The notes below the pieces were generated by a model. The model was not told the DNA's origin and made no database searches. It was given only the letters and a program-made list of their open reading frames with translations. The translations under genes and the position numbers were made by a program. This document shows positions 52,786 through 62,521 of a stretch of 64,000 nucleotides of DNA, in pieces (positions within the stretch are counted from its first letter, which is position 1; each line of letters starts with the position of its first letter). Origin of the DNA: Clostridium sp. AWRP. Its GTDB lineage: Bacteria > Bacillota > Clostridia > Clostridiales > Clostridiaceae. The stretch lies in NCBI RefSeq assembly GCF_004006395.2, contig NZ_CP029758.2, forward strand, positions 2,666,001-2,730,000. The letters are read 5' to 3'.

Positions 52786-55515
52786 CTATTTTTCTAATTC
52801 TTTAAGTGCAGCTAATACCTTTTCTGGACGTGCAGGTAATTTTGTTATCTGAACTCCACAAGCATCATAAATTGCATTAATTATAGAAGCATGAGGTGCT
52901 GAAAGCGGCATTTCACCTGCACCTGAAGCACCATAAGGGCCATTTGGTCTTGGTGTTTCTTGATATATTATTTGTATATCATCAGGTACGTCTCTAATTT
53001 GTGGTATTCCACAGCCTGTAAGTGTAGTATGTTTCTTTAAATCTTCAAAATCCTCACTTAAAGCAAGTCCTATACCTTGTGCTAAAGCACCATACATTTG
53101 GCCATCAACTACCAGTTTATTTACTATAGTTCCTACATCTGATATCATAGTAAGTTTTTCTACCTTAACTTTTCCCGTAGTAGTATCTACTTCTACCTCT
53201 GACATAAGGACACCATACATATAAGTTGGGAATGGATTTCCTTGACCAGTTGCTGGATCAGGAGCTGTACAAGGTGCTGTCCATTTTCCAGCATATTTTA
53301 AAGGTTTTTTTGCAGCTACCATTTCATCATAACTCATGTAAGTGCCATCGTCCTTTTTCATAGCTGCTAGTAAGTTTTCGCAAGCAACTCTAGTAGCATT
53401 TCCTGTTAAAACGTTAGAACGACTTCCACCTGAAGGACCGCTGTCTGGAGTAAACTCCATATCATTCATAACTAACTTGATATCTTCTGGCTCTAATCCT
53501 AAAGGTCTTAAAGTTTCATGAGCTATAGTTAAAGTTCCCATGTCAGCTCCTTGACCGTGATCCTGCCAGGAGTTTCCTACAGTAACTCCTTCTGCAGTTA
53601 ATTCTGCCCATGCATTTGAGCTATCTGGGCCATCAAGGCCGCAGCCATAAATTAATAAGGCAGTTCCTACTCCATATTTTTTATCTCCAGAGTTAACATT
53701 CTTATTTTTAACTCTTTCCTTGGCTTCTTTATATAATGGGAATAACGTTTCAATCATAGTTGGCAGACATATTACATCTGGATCACAACCTGTAGGGGTT
53801 TTATCTCCTTCTCTATAAACATTTTTATATCTCAATTCAAGAGGATCAACACCCATCTTCTTAGCCATTTTGTCTACTAAAACTTCTGAAGAAAATAAAC
53901 TTTGTGGTGAACCATATCCTCTAAATGCTGAACCCCAAGCATGGTTTGTAGCAACTGTTCTTCCTTCTCCTCTTATATTTGGAATATTGTATCCGGCACC
54001 TATAAATTGTGAACCTCTTGTAGTTAAAAGATCACCAAATTCACAATATGGACCATGATCACAAGACCAATCACTTTCTAATGCAGTAAATTTTCCATCC
54101 TTATCAGCACCTAATTTAACATGCATAAAGAAAGGTGACCTTTTCCCAGTATAAGTTATTTGCTGATACATATTAAACTCAAGATATACTGGTCTTTTAG
54201 TTACTAAAGCAGCTACACCTAAAAGGCCTTCCATTGTTGGACTAAATTTATATCCAAAAGTACCACCTGTAGGATTTTGAACTATATAAAGATCATCTAA
54301 AGGTACTCCTATACCGTCAGCTACCATAGCTGCATGACAATGAAGTGCTACACTCTTTGAATGTATAATTAACTTTCCATCTTCATTAATATATGCACAT
54401 CCAACATCTGGTTCAAGTGGAAGATGCGGCTGCCTTCCTACATATGAATCATCTTCAACAACATATTCTAATTTATCCATCAAAGGTGCTGTATCTTCGC
54501 CCTTTACAGTACCACATTCAAAATAAATATTTGGTGTTCCAGGATGAATTTCTATAGCATCCTCAGCCATAGCTGCTGGTGCACTCATATATGCCGGAAG
54601 CTCTTCTATTTCAACTTTTACTTTTTTTGCTGCTGCTTCTGCTTGGCATGGTGTATCTGCAAGTACCATAGCTATTGCATCACCAAATTGGAAAATCTTT
54701 TTATCATTTAATATAGGTCTTTCAAGTCCATCACCTTTATTTGTAGGGAAAGCCAATCCATTTATTCTATTTGTACCCGGTACATCTTTATAGGTTAGTA
54801 CTCTATAAACTCCCTCCATTTTTTCTGCTTCTGAAGTATCTATAGATAATATGTTTGCATGAGATACTGTAGCCTGTACTAGCTTAATGTGTAATGTACC
54901 TTCTGGCATCTTTAATCCTAAATCTGCTCCAAAATCCCAGTTTCCTGTTACTTTTGCAAGAGCAGAAGGACGTATAGCATCTGAACCTAAAAGGCTTTTT
55001 CCCTTTGGAAGCTTATACCATAATTCTTCTTTTGTTACTTCACCACGCATAAGTCTTGCTGCTTCCATTACTGCATCAACTAATGGCTTATATCCTGTAC
55101 ATCTGCACACATTTCTGTGTTTTTGGAACCAGGCTCTAACATCTTCTCTTGATGGATTACTATTGTGCTCAAGTAATACTTTAGCTGAAATTATAAATCC
55201 AGGTGTGCAATAACCACACTGTGCTGCACCGTGAACCATCCATGCTAACTGCAGTGGATGAAGATGTTTTTCATCGCCAACTCCTTCTATAGTTATAATT
55301 TCTGCTTCATCTGGAACCCTTTTCATCTTAGTTATACAAGATCTTACTACTTTACCATTCAAAATTACGGAGCAAGCACCACATTCTCCTTTTCTACATC
55401 CAACCTTTGTTCCAGTAAGAAATGCTTGTTTTCTTAAAGCATCTGCCAAAGATCCCTCTGGATCTGCTATAATAGTCCTTTTAACTCCATTAATAATTAA
55501 ATACTTTTTTAGCAT
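52786..55515 (-). CDS. mop: Mop-type aldehyde oxidoreductase (molybdenum hydroxylase), unit 2
   Basis: This 909-residue paralog of the unit 1 enzyme has 2Fe-2S ligands C40, C45, C48 and C60 and a second set in QCGYC and HRNVCRCTGYK. It also has GGTFGYKFSPT, SAFRGYGSPQ, DHGQGAD and catalytic Glu868 in GAGEMPLS. ATG 55515 is preferred because GAGGAGG lies 7 nt upstream and the N-terminus then aligns with unit 1. An in-frame start five codons earlier lacks a site. A consensus sigma-54 promoter with three upstream repeats precedes it, so this is probably the actively regulated copy. It heads an operon that runs through to activator 2. Confidence 0.93.
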   Translation of the reverse strand: MLKKYLIINGVKRTIIADPEGSLADALRKQAFLTGTKVGCRKGECGACSVILNGKVVRSCITKMKRVPDEAEIITIEGVGDEKHLHPLQLAWMVHGAAQCGYCTPGFIISAKVLLEHNSNPSREDVRAWFQKHRNVCRCTGYKPLVDAVMEAARLMRGEVTKEELWYKLPKGKSLLGSDAIRPSALAKVTGNWDFGADLGLKMPEGTLHIKLVQATVSHANILSIDTSEAEKMEGVYRVLTYKDVPGTNRINGLAFPTNKGDGLERPILNDKKIFQFGDAIAMVLADTPCQAEAAAKKVKVEIEELPAYMSAPAAMAEDAIEIHPGTPNIYFECGTVKGEDTAPLMDKLEYVVEDDSYVGRQPHLPLEPDVGCAYINEDGKLIIHSKSVALHCHAAMVADGIGVPLDDLYIVQNPTGGTFGYKFSPTMEGLLGVAALVTKRPVYLEFNMYQQITYTGKRSPFFMHVKLGADKDGKFTALESDWSCDHGPYCEFGDLLTTRGSQFIGAGYNIPNIRGEGRTVATNHAWGSAFRGYGSPQSLFSSEVLVDKMAKKMGVDPLELRYKNVYREGDKTPTGCDPDVICLPTMIETLFPLYKEAKERVKNKNVNSGDKKYGVGTALLIYGCGLDGPDSSNAWAELTAEGVTVGNSWQDHGQGADMGTLTIAHETLRPLGLEPEDIKLVMNDMEFTPDSGPSGGSRSNVLTGNATRVACENLLAAMKKDDGTYMSYDEMVAAKKPLKYAGKWTAPCTAPDPATGQGNPFPTYMYGVLMSEVEVDTTTGKVKVEKLTMISDVGTIVNKLVVDGQMYGALAQGIGLALSEDFEDLKKHTTLTGCGIPQIRDVPDDIQIIYQETPRPNGPYGASGAGEMPLSAPHASIINAIYDACGVQITKLPARPEKVLAALKELEK

Positions 55516-55625
55516 ACTATACCTCCTCAATTTTCACCTACAACTTGTAATTTAAGTGACATTCATATTACAAATTGCAGATGTGTTTTAATGTTGGTCG
55601 AAATATTTAATGTTACTATTTATAT

Positions 55626-55643
55626 AAGCAATAAGTATGCCAA
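55626..55643 (-). promoter_or_regulatory. Sigma-54 promoter of mop, unit 2
   Basis: On the minus strand TTGGCATACTTATTGCTT has GG and GC separated by exactly 10 bp, matching the -24/-12 consensus TGGCAC-N5-TTGC. It lies about 110 bp upstream of ATG 55515. Confidence 0.8.
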
Positions 55644-55693
55644 TGTTGAAAGTGTCCAAATTAGGTAGTGTTTTTATGATGCTTATTATGTTG

Positions 55694-55762
55694 TGTTCAT
55701 TTTTAGATCAAAGTAATCAAAAAGTGGTGTTCATTTTTTGATTAGTGTTCGATTTTTAGTCA
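55694..55762. promoter_or_regulatory. Upstream activator sites (three TGTTC-type repeats) of mop, unit 2
   Basis: Three repeats, TGTTCATTTTTAGATCA, TGTTCATTTTTTGATTA and TGTTCGATTTTTAGTCA, start at 55694, 55728 and 55746, about 50-120 bp upstream of the sigma-54 promoter. They read as weak dyads TGTTC-N6/7-GA(A/T)CA and are candidate binding sites for the adjacent Fis-type activators. Confidence 0.6.
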
Positions 55763-55793
55763 TTTTTTTCTTTTCTCATATAAAAACATAATT

Positions 55794-55834
55794 ATAGGGC
55801 TGCCAACAATATATTTGCTGGTAAGCCCTCTATA
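55794..55834 (-). terminator. Terminator-like hairpin after activator 3
   Basis: ATAGGGCTGCCA...TGGTAAGCCCTCTAT forms an imperfect stem 20 bp past the activator 3 stop. It corresponds in position and partly in sequence to the perfect stem at 44341-44395. Confidence 0.5.
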
Positions 55835-55853
55835 TTTTTTCGAATAAAAAATA

Positions 55854-57749
55854 TTACATTTGTATATTATACTTTTTTATCTTGCTGTATAGAGTATTTC
55901 TCCTTATACCAAGTGCTTTTGCTGAATGGGTTATATTCCCCTTAAACTTCTTCAATACCTTAATTACATGTTCTTTTTCCATATAATCTAGCTTTAAACA
56001 CTCATCACTAATATCCACAAGTACCTCATTATCACAGTCTTCTTCCGTAAAATAACCTGCTGGTATGGATTCAGTGTTTATAATTAGTTCAACCAAATTT
56101 TCCAATTCTCTTATATTCCCGGGCCAGTTATAGTTAATCATTTTCTTCAAGTATTCTTCTGATATAACCGGCTCCTTTTTATTTAACTTTTGTGCTATAT
56201 TCTTAACAAAATGTTGAATAAGAAGGGGTATATCCCTCTTTCTTTCTCTAAGTGGAGGTAAGAATAAAGGCAGCACATTTAATCTATAATATAAATCTTT
56301 TCTAAATCTTCCAGCTTCTACTTCTTTTTTTAAATCTCTGTTTGTCACAGCTATAATTCTTACATCTACAGGTATAAACTTTGAGCTCCCAATTCTCGTT
56401 ATTACGCCTTCCTGTACAACTCTTAGGAGCTTTGTCTGCATATCAAGGGGCATTTCTCCAATTTCATCCAGCATTATAGTTCCGCCATCTGCCAATTCAA
56501 ATTTTCCAAGGTTGCCTCCCTTTTTGGCTCCTGTAAAAGCTCCTTCTTCATATCCAAAAAGCTCTGACTCTATAAGCTGTTTAGGGATGGCACCACAATT
56601 TAAAGCTACAAATGGTCCATCTACCCTTCTGCTGTAATTATGAATTGATTGTGCAAACACTTCTTTTCCCGTACCACTTTCCCCCATTATAAGTATAGTT
56701 GATTTACTATCTGAAATCTTTTTTGCATAATTTACTACTTTTGTAAAGTTTTCATCCTGACCCATTATTTTACCAAAAGTATAGTAAGCCTGGCCATTAT
56801 TTTTTTTATTTACCTTTTTTAATTTCTCAAAAACATAAACTATCTCAATATTATCATCATCACAATTGTATATTGAACTAGTAGTTACTTGATACTGAAT
56901 CTTATTTCTTAGTGCAACCATAATTGTTTCTTTTGAAGTACTTTCTCCTAAATATATAGGTGTTTTTATATTATTCCAGTTTTCTATAATATCTTCCATA
57001 TTGTTTGTCTCTAACTTATTACCCCTTATGCCAAACATATCCTGTGCCTTTTTATTGCAAATTTTTATCTTGCCATTTATATCCGAGGTTATTATAGCAA
57101 CAGGGCTGGAATTAAATATATTTTTTATATGCTTGTAATTCATATCTTGAATCTTATTGTACTCTTCTACTTTAAGCATTTCTTCTATAGCATTTGACGC
57201 TGCTATAACCATACCAAGGGTATGGGAATGTACAAACTCAATATATCCAGTAAGATTCAATACACCTATAAGTTTTCCTTTATTATCTTTTATAGGTGCC
57301 GCAGAACACGTCCACCTATGATATGCATTAATAAAATGATCATCTCCAGAAATTTGAACTGGCAGCTTACTTTTTATAACTACACTCATAGCATTTGTTC
57401 CAATATTTTCTTCATTCATAAAAGCTCCCGGTATCATTTTTAAAGAAAAGGCTTCTTCGAGTATTTTTTCATCACCTAATGCATTTAATATGCATCCTTC
57501 TCCGTCTGTAAGTAATACAAAAAAATTAAATCCTTTTACAAAATTAATCAACTGCTCCATATAAGGTGCTGCAGTCAATATTAAATTTCTGTTAGCTGCA
57601 AATCTTTTCTGTAATTCAGCATCATGTATTATTTTTTTACTAAATACCTGGTGTGAATCAATACTGAACTCTTTACATCTTCTATGTGAATGTTCTATAT
57701 ACGGCTTAGATACAACTGCATTGCCCAATTTACAAATAGCTGCATTCAT
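55854..57749 (-). CDS. Sigma-54-dependent activator, paralog 3
   Basis: This 631-residue GAF-PAS-AAA+-Fis activator is nearly identical to paralog 2 through the whole AAA+ domain, including synonymous positions. Differences cluster at the N-terminus (GNAVVSKPYIEHSH) and near the HTH (SIPAGYFTEEDCDN). Motifs GESGTGKE, GAFTGA and IMLDEIGE are intact. GGGGGG precedes ATG 57749. The 25 bp before that still match the 3' end of the phosphatase gene. Further upstream lies a mop-type sigma-54 promoter. The gene therefore looks like the surviving end of a third unit, now placed directly behind the promoter that it may itself activate. Confidence 0.9.
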   Translation of the reverse strand: MNAAICKLGNAVVSKPYIEHSHRRCKEFSIDSHQVFSKKIIHDAELQKRFAANRNLILTAAPYMEQLINFVKGFNFFVLLTDGEGCILNALGDEKILEEAFSLKMIPGAFMNEENIGTNAMSVVIKSKLPVQISGDDHFINAYHRWTCSAAPIKDNKGKLIGVLNLTGYIEFVHSHTLGMVIAASNAIEEMLKVEEYNKIQDMNYKHIKNIFNSSPVAIITSDINGKIKICNKKAQDMFGIRGNKLETNNMEDIIENWNNIKTPIYLGESTSKETIMVALRNKIQYQVTTSSIYNCDDDNIEIVYVFEKLKKVNKKNNGQAYYTFGKIMGQDENFTKVVNYAKKISDSKSTILIMGESGTGKEVFAQSIHNYSRRVDGPFVALNCGAIPKQLIESELFGYEEGAFTGAKKGGNLGKFELADGGTIMLDEIGEMPLDMQTKLLRVVQEGVITRIGSSKFIPVDVRIIAVTNRDLKKEVEAGRFRKDLYYRLNVLPLFLPPLRERKRDIPLLIQHFVKNIAQKLNKKEPVISEEYLKKMINYNWPGNIRELENLVELIINTESIPAGYFTEEDCDNEVLVDISDECLKLDYMEKEHVIKVLKKFKGNITHSAKALGIRRNTLYSKIKKYNIQM

Positions 57750-57855
57750 TATAATCCCCCCGTCATAATAACAATTTCTAATTCACCTTATATATAATTA
57801 CCATGAAAATCAAATGTTTTAGTAATATTTAAATTTAGAATCATTATTTATTTAT

Positions 57856-57873
57856 AAGCAATATATATGCCAT
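57856..57873 (-). promoter_or_regulatory. Sigma-54 promoter in front of activator 3
   Basis: On the minus strand ATGGCATATATATTGCTT has GG-N10-GC spacing. It and about 120 bp of flank align with the mop promoter region of unit 2, including the shared TGTCCAAATTAGGTAGT. It lies 107 bp upstream of the activator 3 start. Confidence 0.7.
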
Positions 57874-57922
57874 TGTCTAAAATGTCCAAATTAGGTAGTT
57901 TCTTTTATATTTTTATTATATA

Positions 57923-57991
57923 TGTTCATTTTTTAATCAAATCAATCAAAAAATAGTGTTCGTTTTTTGACTACAGTTCGTTTTTTGAACA
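57923..57991. promoter_or_regulatory. Upstream activator sites in front of activator 3
   Basis: Three repeats, TGTTCATTTTTTAATCA, TGTTCGTTTTTTGACTA and AGTTCGTTTTTTGAACA, start at 57923, 57957 and 57975. The third is the best dyad, GTTC-N7-GAAC. Number and spacing match the array at 55694-55762. Confidence 0.55.
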
Positions 57992-58065
57992 TGGTTTTAT
58001 ATTGTCACTTATTTACAGCCTTCGGTCCCACTCTATGTAAAATTAAATATACAAGTTTTCTAGCT

Positions 58066-58164
58066 AAAAATAAACTTATGCCACACTTTCTAACTTAAAA
58101 ATCACCTTATATGTAGGCATATAAGGTGATTTTTTGCTTAGGAATTCTATATAAGTTTATTTTT
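58066..58164. repeat. Family C inverted-repeat element with terminator core
   Basis: AAAAATAAACTTAT and ATAAGTTTATTTTT bound the element, the same ends as the 225-bp hairpin at 16821-17045. The centre is a 17-bp perfect stem (58097-58134) listed separately. There is no coding content. With the promoter and repeats at 57856-57991 it accounts for most of the gap between gcvPB and activator 3. Confidence 0.55.
58097..58135. terminator. Bidirectional terminator after gcvPB
   Basis: AAAAATCACCTTATATG pairs perfectly with CATATAAGGTGATTTTT around TAGG, with A-runs before and T-runs after on both strands. It lies 42 bp beyond the gcvPB stop and should end the glycine cleavage operon. Confidence 0.85.
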
Positions 58165-58176
58165 CGTTTAGAAACT

Positions 58177-59637
58177 CTACTTAGCTTTATTCCACTTAAC
58201 TACAGGTTTTCTTGCTGCTTTTACTTCATCTAATCTTTTAATTATAGTTGTATTTGGTGCTGATTTTACTATGTCGGGATTTTCCTTAGCCTCTTTTGCA
58301 ATGCTTATCATATCGTCTATGAATTCGTCCAGTGTTTCCAACTTTTCATTTTCTGTAGGTTCTATCATCATCGCTTCTTTTACGATTAATGGAAAATATA
58401 TAGTTGGAGGGTGGTATCCATAGTCCAAAAGTCTTTTTGCCACATCCATGGTTGTAACTCCATTTTCATCTTCTTTCAAACCGCCAAGTACACATTCATG
58501 TTTACAAACTGTATCTATTGGTATATTATAATAATCCTTAAGTCTTTCCTTTATATAATTGGCATTTAAGACTGCATCTTCACTAACTTCCCTTAGTCCA
58601 TCTGCTCCCATACTCAAAATATAGGAAAATGCCTTTACCATAACTCCAAAGTTTCCATAAAAGCTCCTTACTTTTCCTATGGAATAAGGTTTGTCATAAT
58701 CTAAATAATATTTATCTTCGTCTTTAGAAACTACAGGAACAGGTAAAAATTCCATAAGTTGCTTCTTAACTCCTATAGGCCCGCTTCCTGGTCCGCCGCC
58801 GCCATGAGGTGTGGAAAAGGTCTTGTGAAGGTTCATATGACATACATCAAATCCCATATCTCCAGGTCTTGTCTTTCCCATATTGGCATTCATGTTAGCG
58901 CCATCATAGTAAAGGAGTCCCCCGGCTTCATGAACAAGTTTTGCTATTTCCATAATATTTTTTTCAAAAAGTCCAAGTGTATTTGGATTTGTAAGCATAA
59001 GTCCTGCTACTTCATCACTTAATATGGATTTCAAAGATTCAATGTCCACTGTTCCATCTTCATCCGATTTCACTTCTATTATTTTAAACCCTGCACAAGA
59101 AGCTGAAGCTGGGTTTGTACCATGAGCTGAATCAGGAACTATAATCTTTTTTCTCTTAAAATCTCCCCTTTTTTCATGGTAAGCTTTTATAATCATAAGT
59201 CCTGAAAGTTCTCCATGAGCTCCTGCTGCCGGCTGAAGAGATACAGTTTCAAAGCCTGTTATTTCAGCAAGTTTTTGACTTAATTCATACATAAGTCTTA
59301 AAGCTCCCTGGGTAGTCTCTTCTGGCTGATAGGGATGAAGCTGCGTAAACTCCTTAAAATCTGCCATATCTTCATTTATTTTAGGATTATACTTCATTGT
59401 ACAGGAACCAAGAGGATAAAATCCTGTATCCACACCAAAGTTTTTATTAGAAAGCAGTGTAAAATGTCTTATTACATCTACTTCACTTACTTCTGGAAGC
59501 TCAGGCTCCTCTTTGCCTATAAATTCTTCAGGCAGCAATTTTTCAATACCTTCTTCTGGTACGTCACATTTAGGAAGGGAGTAGGCCTTTCTGCCTTCTT
59601 TGGAAAGTTCAAAAATAAGTTTGTTATACTCTTTCAT
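58177..59637 (-). CDS. gcvPB: Glycine dehydrogenase (decarboxylating) subunit 2
   Basis: This 486-residue PLP-binding P-protein subunit has [10 protein letters not shown] near residue 75, [14 protein letters not shown] near 133, [13 protein letters not shown] near 165, YDGANMNA near 245 and the PLP Lys in [16 protein letters not shown] near 270. With GcvPA it decarboxylates glycine and transfers aminomethyl to the lipoyl arm of GcvH. Its ATG overlaps the gcvPA stop by one base. It is last of four gcv genes and is followed by a strong bidirectional terminator. The split PA/PB form is usual in clostridia and other Firmicutes. Confidence 0.96.
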   Translation of the reverse strand: MKEYNKLIFELSKEGRKAYSLPKCDVPEEGIEKLLPEEFIGKEEPELPEVSEVDVIRHFTLLSNKNFGVDTGFYPLGSCTMKYNPKINEDMADFKEFTQLHPYQPEETTQGALRLMYELSQKLAEITGFETVSLQPAAGAHGELSGLMIIKAYHEKRGDFKRKKIIVPDSAHGTNPASASCAGFKIIEVKSDEDGTVDIESLKSILSDEVAGLMLTNPNTLGLFEKNIMEIAKLVHEAGGLLYYDGANMNANMGKTRPGDMGFDVCHMNLHKTFSTPHGGGGPGSGPIGVKKQLMEFLPVPVVSKDEDKYYLDYDKPYSIGKVRSFYGNFGVMVKAFSYILSMGADGLREVSEDAVLNANYIKERLKDYYNIPIDTVCKHECVLGGLKEDENGVTTMDVAKRLLDYGYHPPTIYFPLIVKEAMMIEPTENEKLETLDEFIDDMISIAKEAKENPDIVKSAPNTTIIKRLDEVKAARKPVVKWNKAK

Positions 59638-60980
59638 TACTCAATTCCCTCCAATACAGAAGTTAATTTATCAATTTCATTCTTTGTCCTCTTTTCAGTG
59701 ACACATAAAAGCATGGAATTTTTATAAGAAGGATATTGTTTCTCAACATCATATCCACCTAATATTTTATTTTCAAGCAGTGTCTTATTTATATCTTGTA
59801 CTGAATTTTTTGAAGCAACTACAAATTCATTGAAAAATGGTTTGTCAAATACAGCTTTGTATTTTCCGCTTTCAGTAAGTTTTTTAAATGCATAATGAGA
59901 TTTTTGAACATTTTGATAAGCTACTTCTTTAATTCCCTTTTTACCTAAGGTAGTTAAATATATAAGTGCTGTCAGTGCATTTAGTGCTTCATTGGAGCAT
60001 ATATTTGAAGAAGCCTTTTCACGTCTTATATGCTGCTCTCTTGCCTGAAGTGTTAGTACATAGCCTCTCTTACCTTCTGAATCCGTAGTTTCACCCACAA
60101 TTCTTCCTGGAATCTTTCTCAAATATTTTTTAGTAGTAATTAAAAATCCAAGATAAGGGCCGCCGTAATTCATACTGTTTCCAAGAGATTGTCCTTCACC
60201 TACAACTACATCTGCTCCATATTCTCCAGGACTCTTTAATACTCCAAGAGAAATAGGATCACAAAATACTATTAAAAGGGATTTATTATCGTGAACATAC
60301 TTCTCCACATCCTGCAGCTCTTCTAGTAGTCCTAAAAAATTTGGTGTTTGAACTATAACTGCTGCTGTATCCTTATTAATCTCGCCTTTAAGTTTTTCTA
60401 TATCAGTAACTCCACCTGCTTCATCTATTTCTATTAGATTTAAATTTTTAAATCTCAAATAGGTTTTAAGAACCTTTCTAACTTCAGGATTTAAAGTTTT
60501 TGAGGCAACTATATTTTTACGTCTTGTCACATTTGCAGCCATTTGTGCTGCTTCCACACAAGCTGTAGCTCCATCATACATTGAAGCATTTGAAACTTCC
60601 ATACCTGTTAAATTAGCCATAACCGTCTGGTACTCAAATATAGTCTGAAGTGTACCCTGGCTTATTTCAGCTTGATAAGGAGTATAGGCAGTATAAAACT
60701 CAGACCTTGACGTTATGTGCTTTATCACAGAAGGTATATAGTGGTCATAAACTCCTGCACCTAAAAAGCAGGTTAGATCATCCAAGCTTTTATTTGATTT
60801 TGCAATGTCTTTAATGTAGGATTCCACCTCAAGCTCGGACATTCCATCATTTATATTCAATTTTCTATTTAAACGAACACTTTCTGGTATATCAGAAAAC
60901 AGATCATCTATGCTGCTTACTCCTATTTTCTCCAGCATAATTTTCTTGTCTTCTTCTGTAAGTGGTAAATAAGGATGCAT
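59637..60980 (-). CDS. gcvPA: Glycine dehydrogenase (decarboxylating) subunit 1
   Basis: The 447-residue N-terminal half of the P-protein has [26 protein letters not shown] near residue 75, [15 protein letters not shown] near 95 and [14 protein letters not shown] near 125. It forms a heterotetramer with GcvPB. ATG 60980 was chosen because AAGGAG, overlapping the gcvH stop, lies 8 nt before it. The GTG three codons upstream has no room for a site. Genes gcvH, gcvPA and gcvPB are contiguous or overlapping, so one transcript is expected. Confidence 0.96.
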   Translation of the reverse strand: MHPYLPLTEEDKKIMLEKIGVSSIDDLFSDIPESVRLNRKLNINDGMSELEVESYIKDIAKSNKSLDDLTCFLGAGVYDHYIPSVIKHITSRSEFYTAYTPYQAEISQGTLQTIFEYQTVMANLTGMEVSNASMYDGATACVEAAQMAANVTRRKNIVASKTLNPEVRKVLKTYLRFKNLNLIEIDEAGGVTDIEKLKGEINKDTAAVIVQTPNFLGLLEELQDVEKYVHDNKSLLIVFCDPISLGVLKSPGEYGADVVVGEGQSLGNSMNYGGPYLGFLITTKKYLRKIPGRIVGETTDSEGKRGYVLTLQAREQHIRREKASSNICSNEALNALTALIYLTTLGKKGIKEVAYQNVQKSHYAFKKLTESGKYKAVFDKPFFNEFVVASKNSVQDINKTLLENKILGGYDVEKQYPSYKNSMLLCVTEKRTKNEIDKLTSVLEGIE

Positions 60981-60985
60981 ATAAA

Positions 60986-61366
60986 TCACTCCTTATCACA
61001 TATTTTTTCATAGTTTGCTGCATCAAGTAAGTCTTTCAATTCCGATTCATCTGATACTTCAATTGAAATTATCCAGTTTTTATAAGGATCTTCATTGAGA
61101 CCCTCAGGACTATCTACAAGTTCCTCATTTACTTCTAATACCTTACCTGAAACTGGAATGCACAAATCTGACGCTGCCTTTACAGATTCGACTGTTCCAA
61201 ATACATCACCTTTTGAGAATTCTGAATCCACTTCAGGAAGTTCAACAAAAACAATCTCTCCTAAAGAATCTTGGGCAAAATCTGTAATGCCAACATAAGC
61301 TTTGTCCCCATCAACTTTTATCCATTCATGATCTTTTGAATACAATAATTCCTTTATAGTTTTCAT
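60986..61366 (-). CDS. gcvH: Glycine cleavage system H protein
   Basis: The 126-residue lipoyl carrier has the lipoylated Lys at about residue 63 in [13 protein letters not shown], preceded by [29 protein letters not shown] conserved strands and followed by [13 protein letters not shown] [12 protein letters not shown]. It carries the aminomethyl and reduced lipoyl groups between P, T and L proteins. No lipoamide dehydrogenase (gcvL) gene was seen inside the window; it may lie beyond the edge. It is 16 bp downstream of gcvT. Confidence 0.96.
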   Translation of the reverse strand: MKTIKELLYSKDHEWIKVDGDKAYVGITDFAQDSLGEIVFVELPEVDSEFSKGDVFGTVESVKAASDLCIPVSGKVLEVNEELVDSPEGLNEDPYKNWIISIEVSDESELKDLLDAANYEKICDKE

Positions 61367-61382
61367 TTATAAATCCTCCCCG

Positions 61383-62489
61383 CTATTTGTTATAATTTTT
61401 ATTATAAAATTTTTTACTAACTACTTCCGCCTTTAAAAGCTTATTCCTCACCTTTATAGAAATAGAAGTTCCAATGGGTGCGTATTTAGAATCAATTAAA
61501 GCAAAACCTATATTTTTATTTAAAGAAGGTGAGCGATATCCAGTGGTTACTTCTCCTATTTTCTTATTCTCTGCAAAAACTTCATATCCGTGCCTTGAAA
61601 TTCCTCTTTCCTTCATTTCAAAACCAACTATTTTTCTCTTTAGTCCTTCTTTTTTCTGCTTTACAAGAGCATCCTTACCTATAAAATTGTCCTTATCCAA
61701 TTTTACAAAAATTCCTATACCTGCTTCAAGAGGTGTAATCGAGTCAGACAATTCATTTCCATAAAGAGGCAAGCTAACTTCAAATCTCAAAGTATCCCTT
61801 GCACCAAGTCCTGCTGGTTTTATGCCATCTTCCTTACCAGTTTCCAGAATTTTGTCCCATAGATACTCTGCATTTTCAGTCCCTGAGTAAATTTCAAATC
61901 CATCTTCTCCTGTATATCCTGTCCTTGAAACCATGCACTTTTTTCCTGCAACTAGTACATCTTTTTTAAAGAAATAGAACTTGATGCTATTTAAATCTGT
62001 ATCCGTCAATTTTTGAAGTATTTTTTGTGCATTTGGTCCCTGAATTGCAAGCTGTATAATTGAAGGAGATATATTTTTTATATCCACCTGAAAATTTCCC
62101 TTATTTTTTTTCATCCAATCAATATCTTTATCCGTATTTGCAGCATTTATTACGAGAAAAAAGTGCTCATTTGTAAATTTATAAACAAGTATATCATCTA
62201 CTATTCCACCTTCTGGATAGCACATAGGTGTATATAATATTTGATTTTCTTTAATCTTAGCTGCATCATTTGTTATTAAATTTTGAACAAATTCTAGTGC
62301 ATCTTTTCCTGTTATATCTGCTTCTCCCATATGTGAGACATCAAATAATCCTGCTTTTTTACGCACTGCTTGATGTTCAGCTGTTATGCATTCAAATTGA
62401 ACCGGCATATCCCATCCTGCAAAATCTATTATTTTTGCACCGTATTTCTTATAGGCATCAAACAGCGGAGTTTTCTTTAATTCTTCCAT
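61383..62489 (-). CDS. gcvT: Glycine cleavage system T protein (aminomethyltransferase)
   Basis: This 368-residue GcvT has MPVQFECITAEHQAVR near the N-terminus, FDVSHMGEADITGKDA near 50, SRTGYTGEDGFEIY near 190 with the catalytic Asp region, GLGARDTLRFEVSLPLYGNEL-type sequence near 230 and a C-terminal beta barrel. It moves the C1 unit from the aminomethyl-H protein to tetrahydrofolate and releases ammonia. It is the first gene of the operon and lies 33 bp downstream of the riboswitch terminator. Glycine availability is therefore sensed before transcription of the whole set. Confidence 0.96.
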   Translation of the reverse strand: MEELKKTPLFDAYKKYGAKIIDFAGWDMPVQFECITAEHQAVRKKAGLFDVSHMGEADITGKDALEFVQNLITNDAAKIKENQILYTPMCYPEGGIVDDILVYKFTNEHFFLVINAANTDKDIDWMKKNKGNFQVDIKNISPSIIQLAIQGPNAQKILQKLTDTDLNSIKFYFFKKDVLVAGKKCMVSRTGYTGEDGFEIYSGTENAEYLWDKILETGKEDGIKPAGLGARDTLRFEVSLPLYGNELSDSITPLEAGIGIFVKLDKDNFIGKDALVKQKKEGLKRKIVGFEMKERGISRHGYEVFAENKKIGEVTTGYRSPSLNKNIGFALIDSKYAPIGTSISIKVRNKLLKAEVVSKKFYNKNYNK

Positions 62490-62521
62490 AACATAAGACC
62501 CCCTTCATATTTTTACGCATT

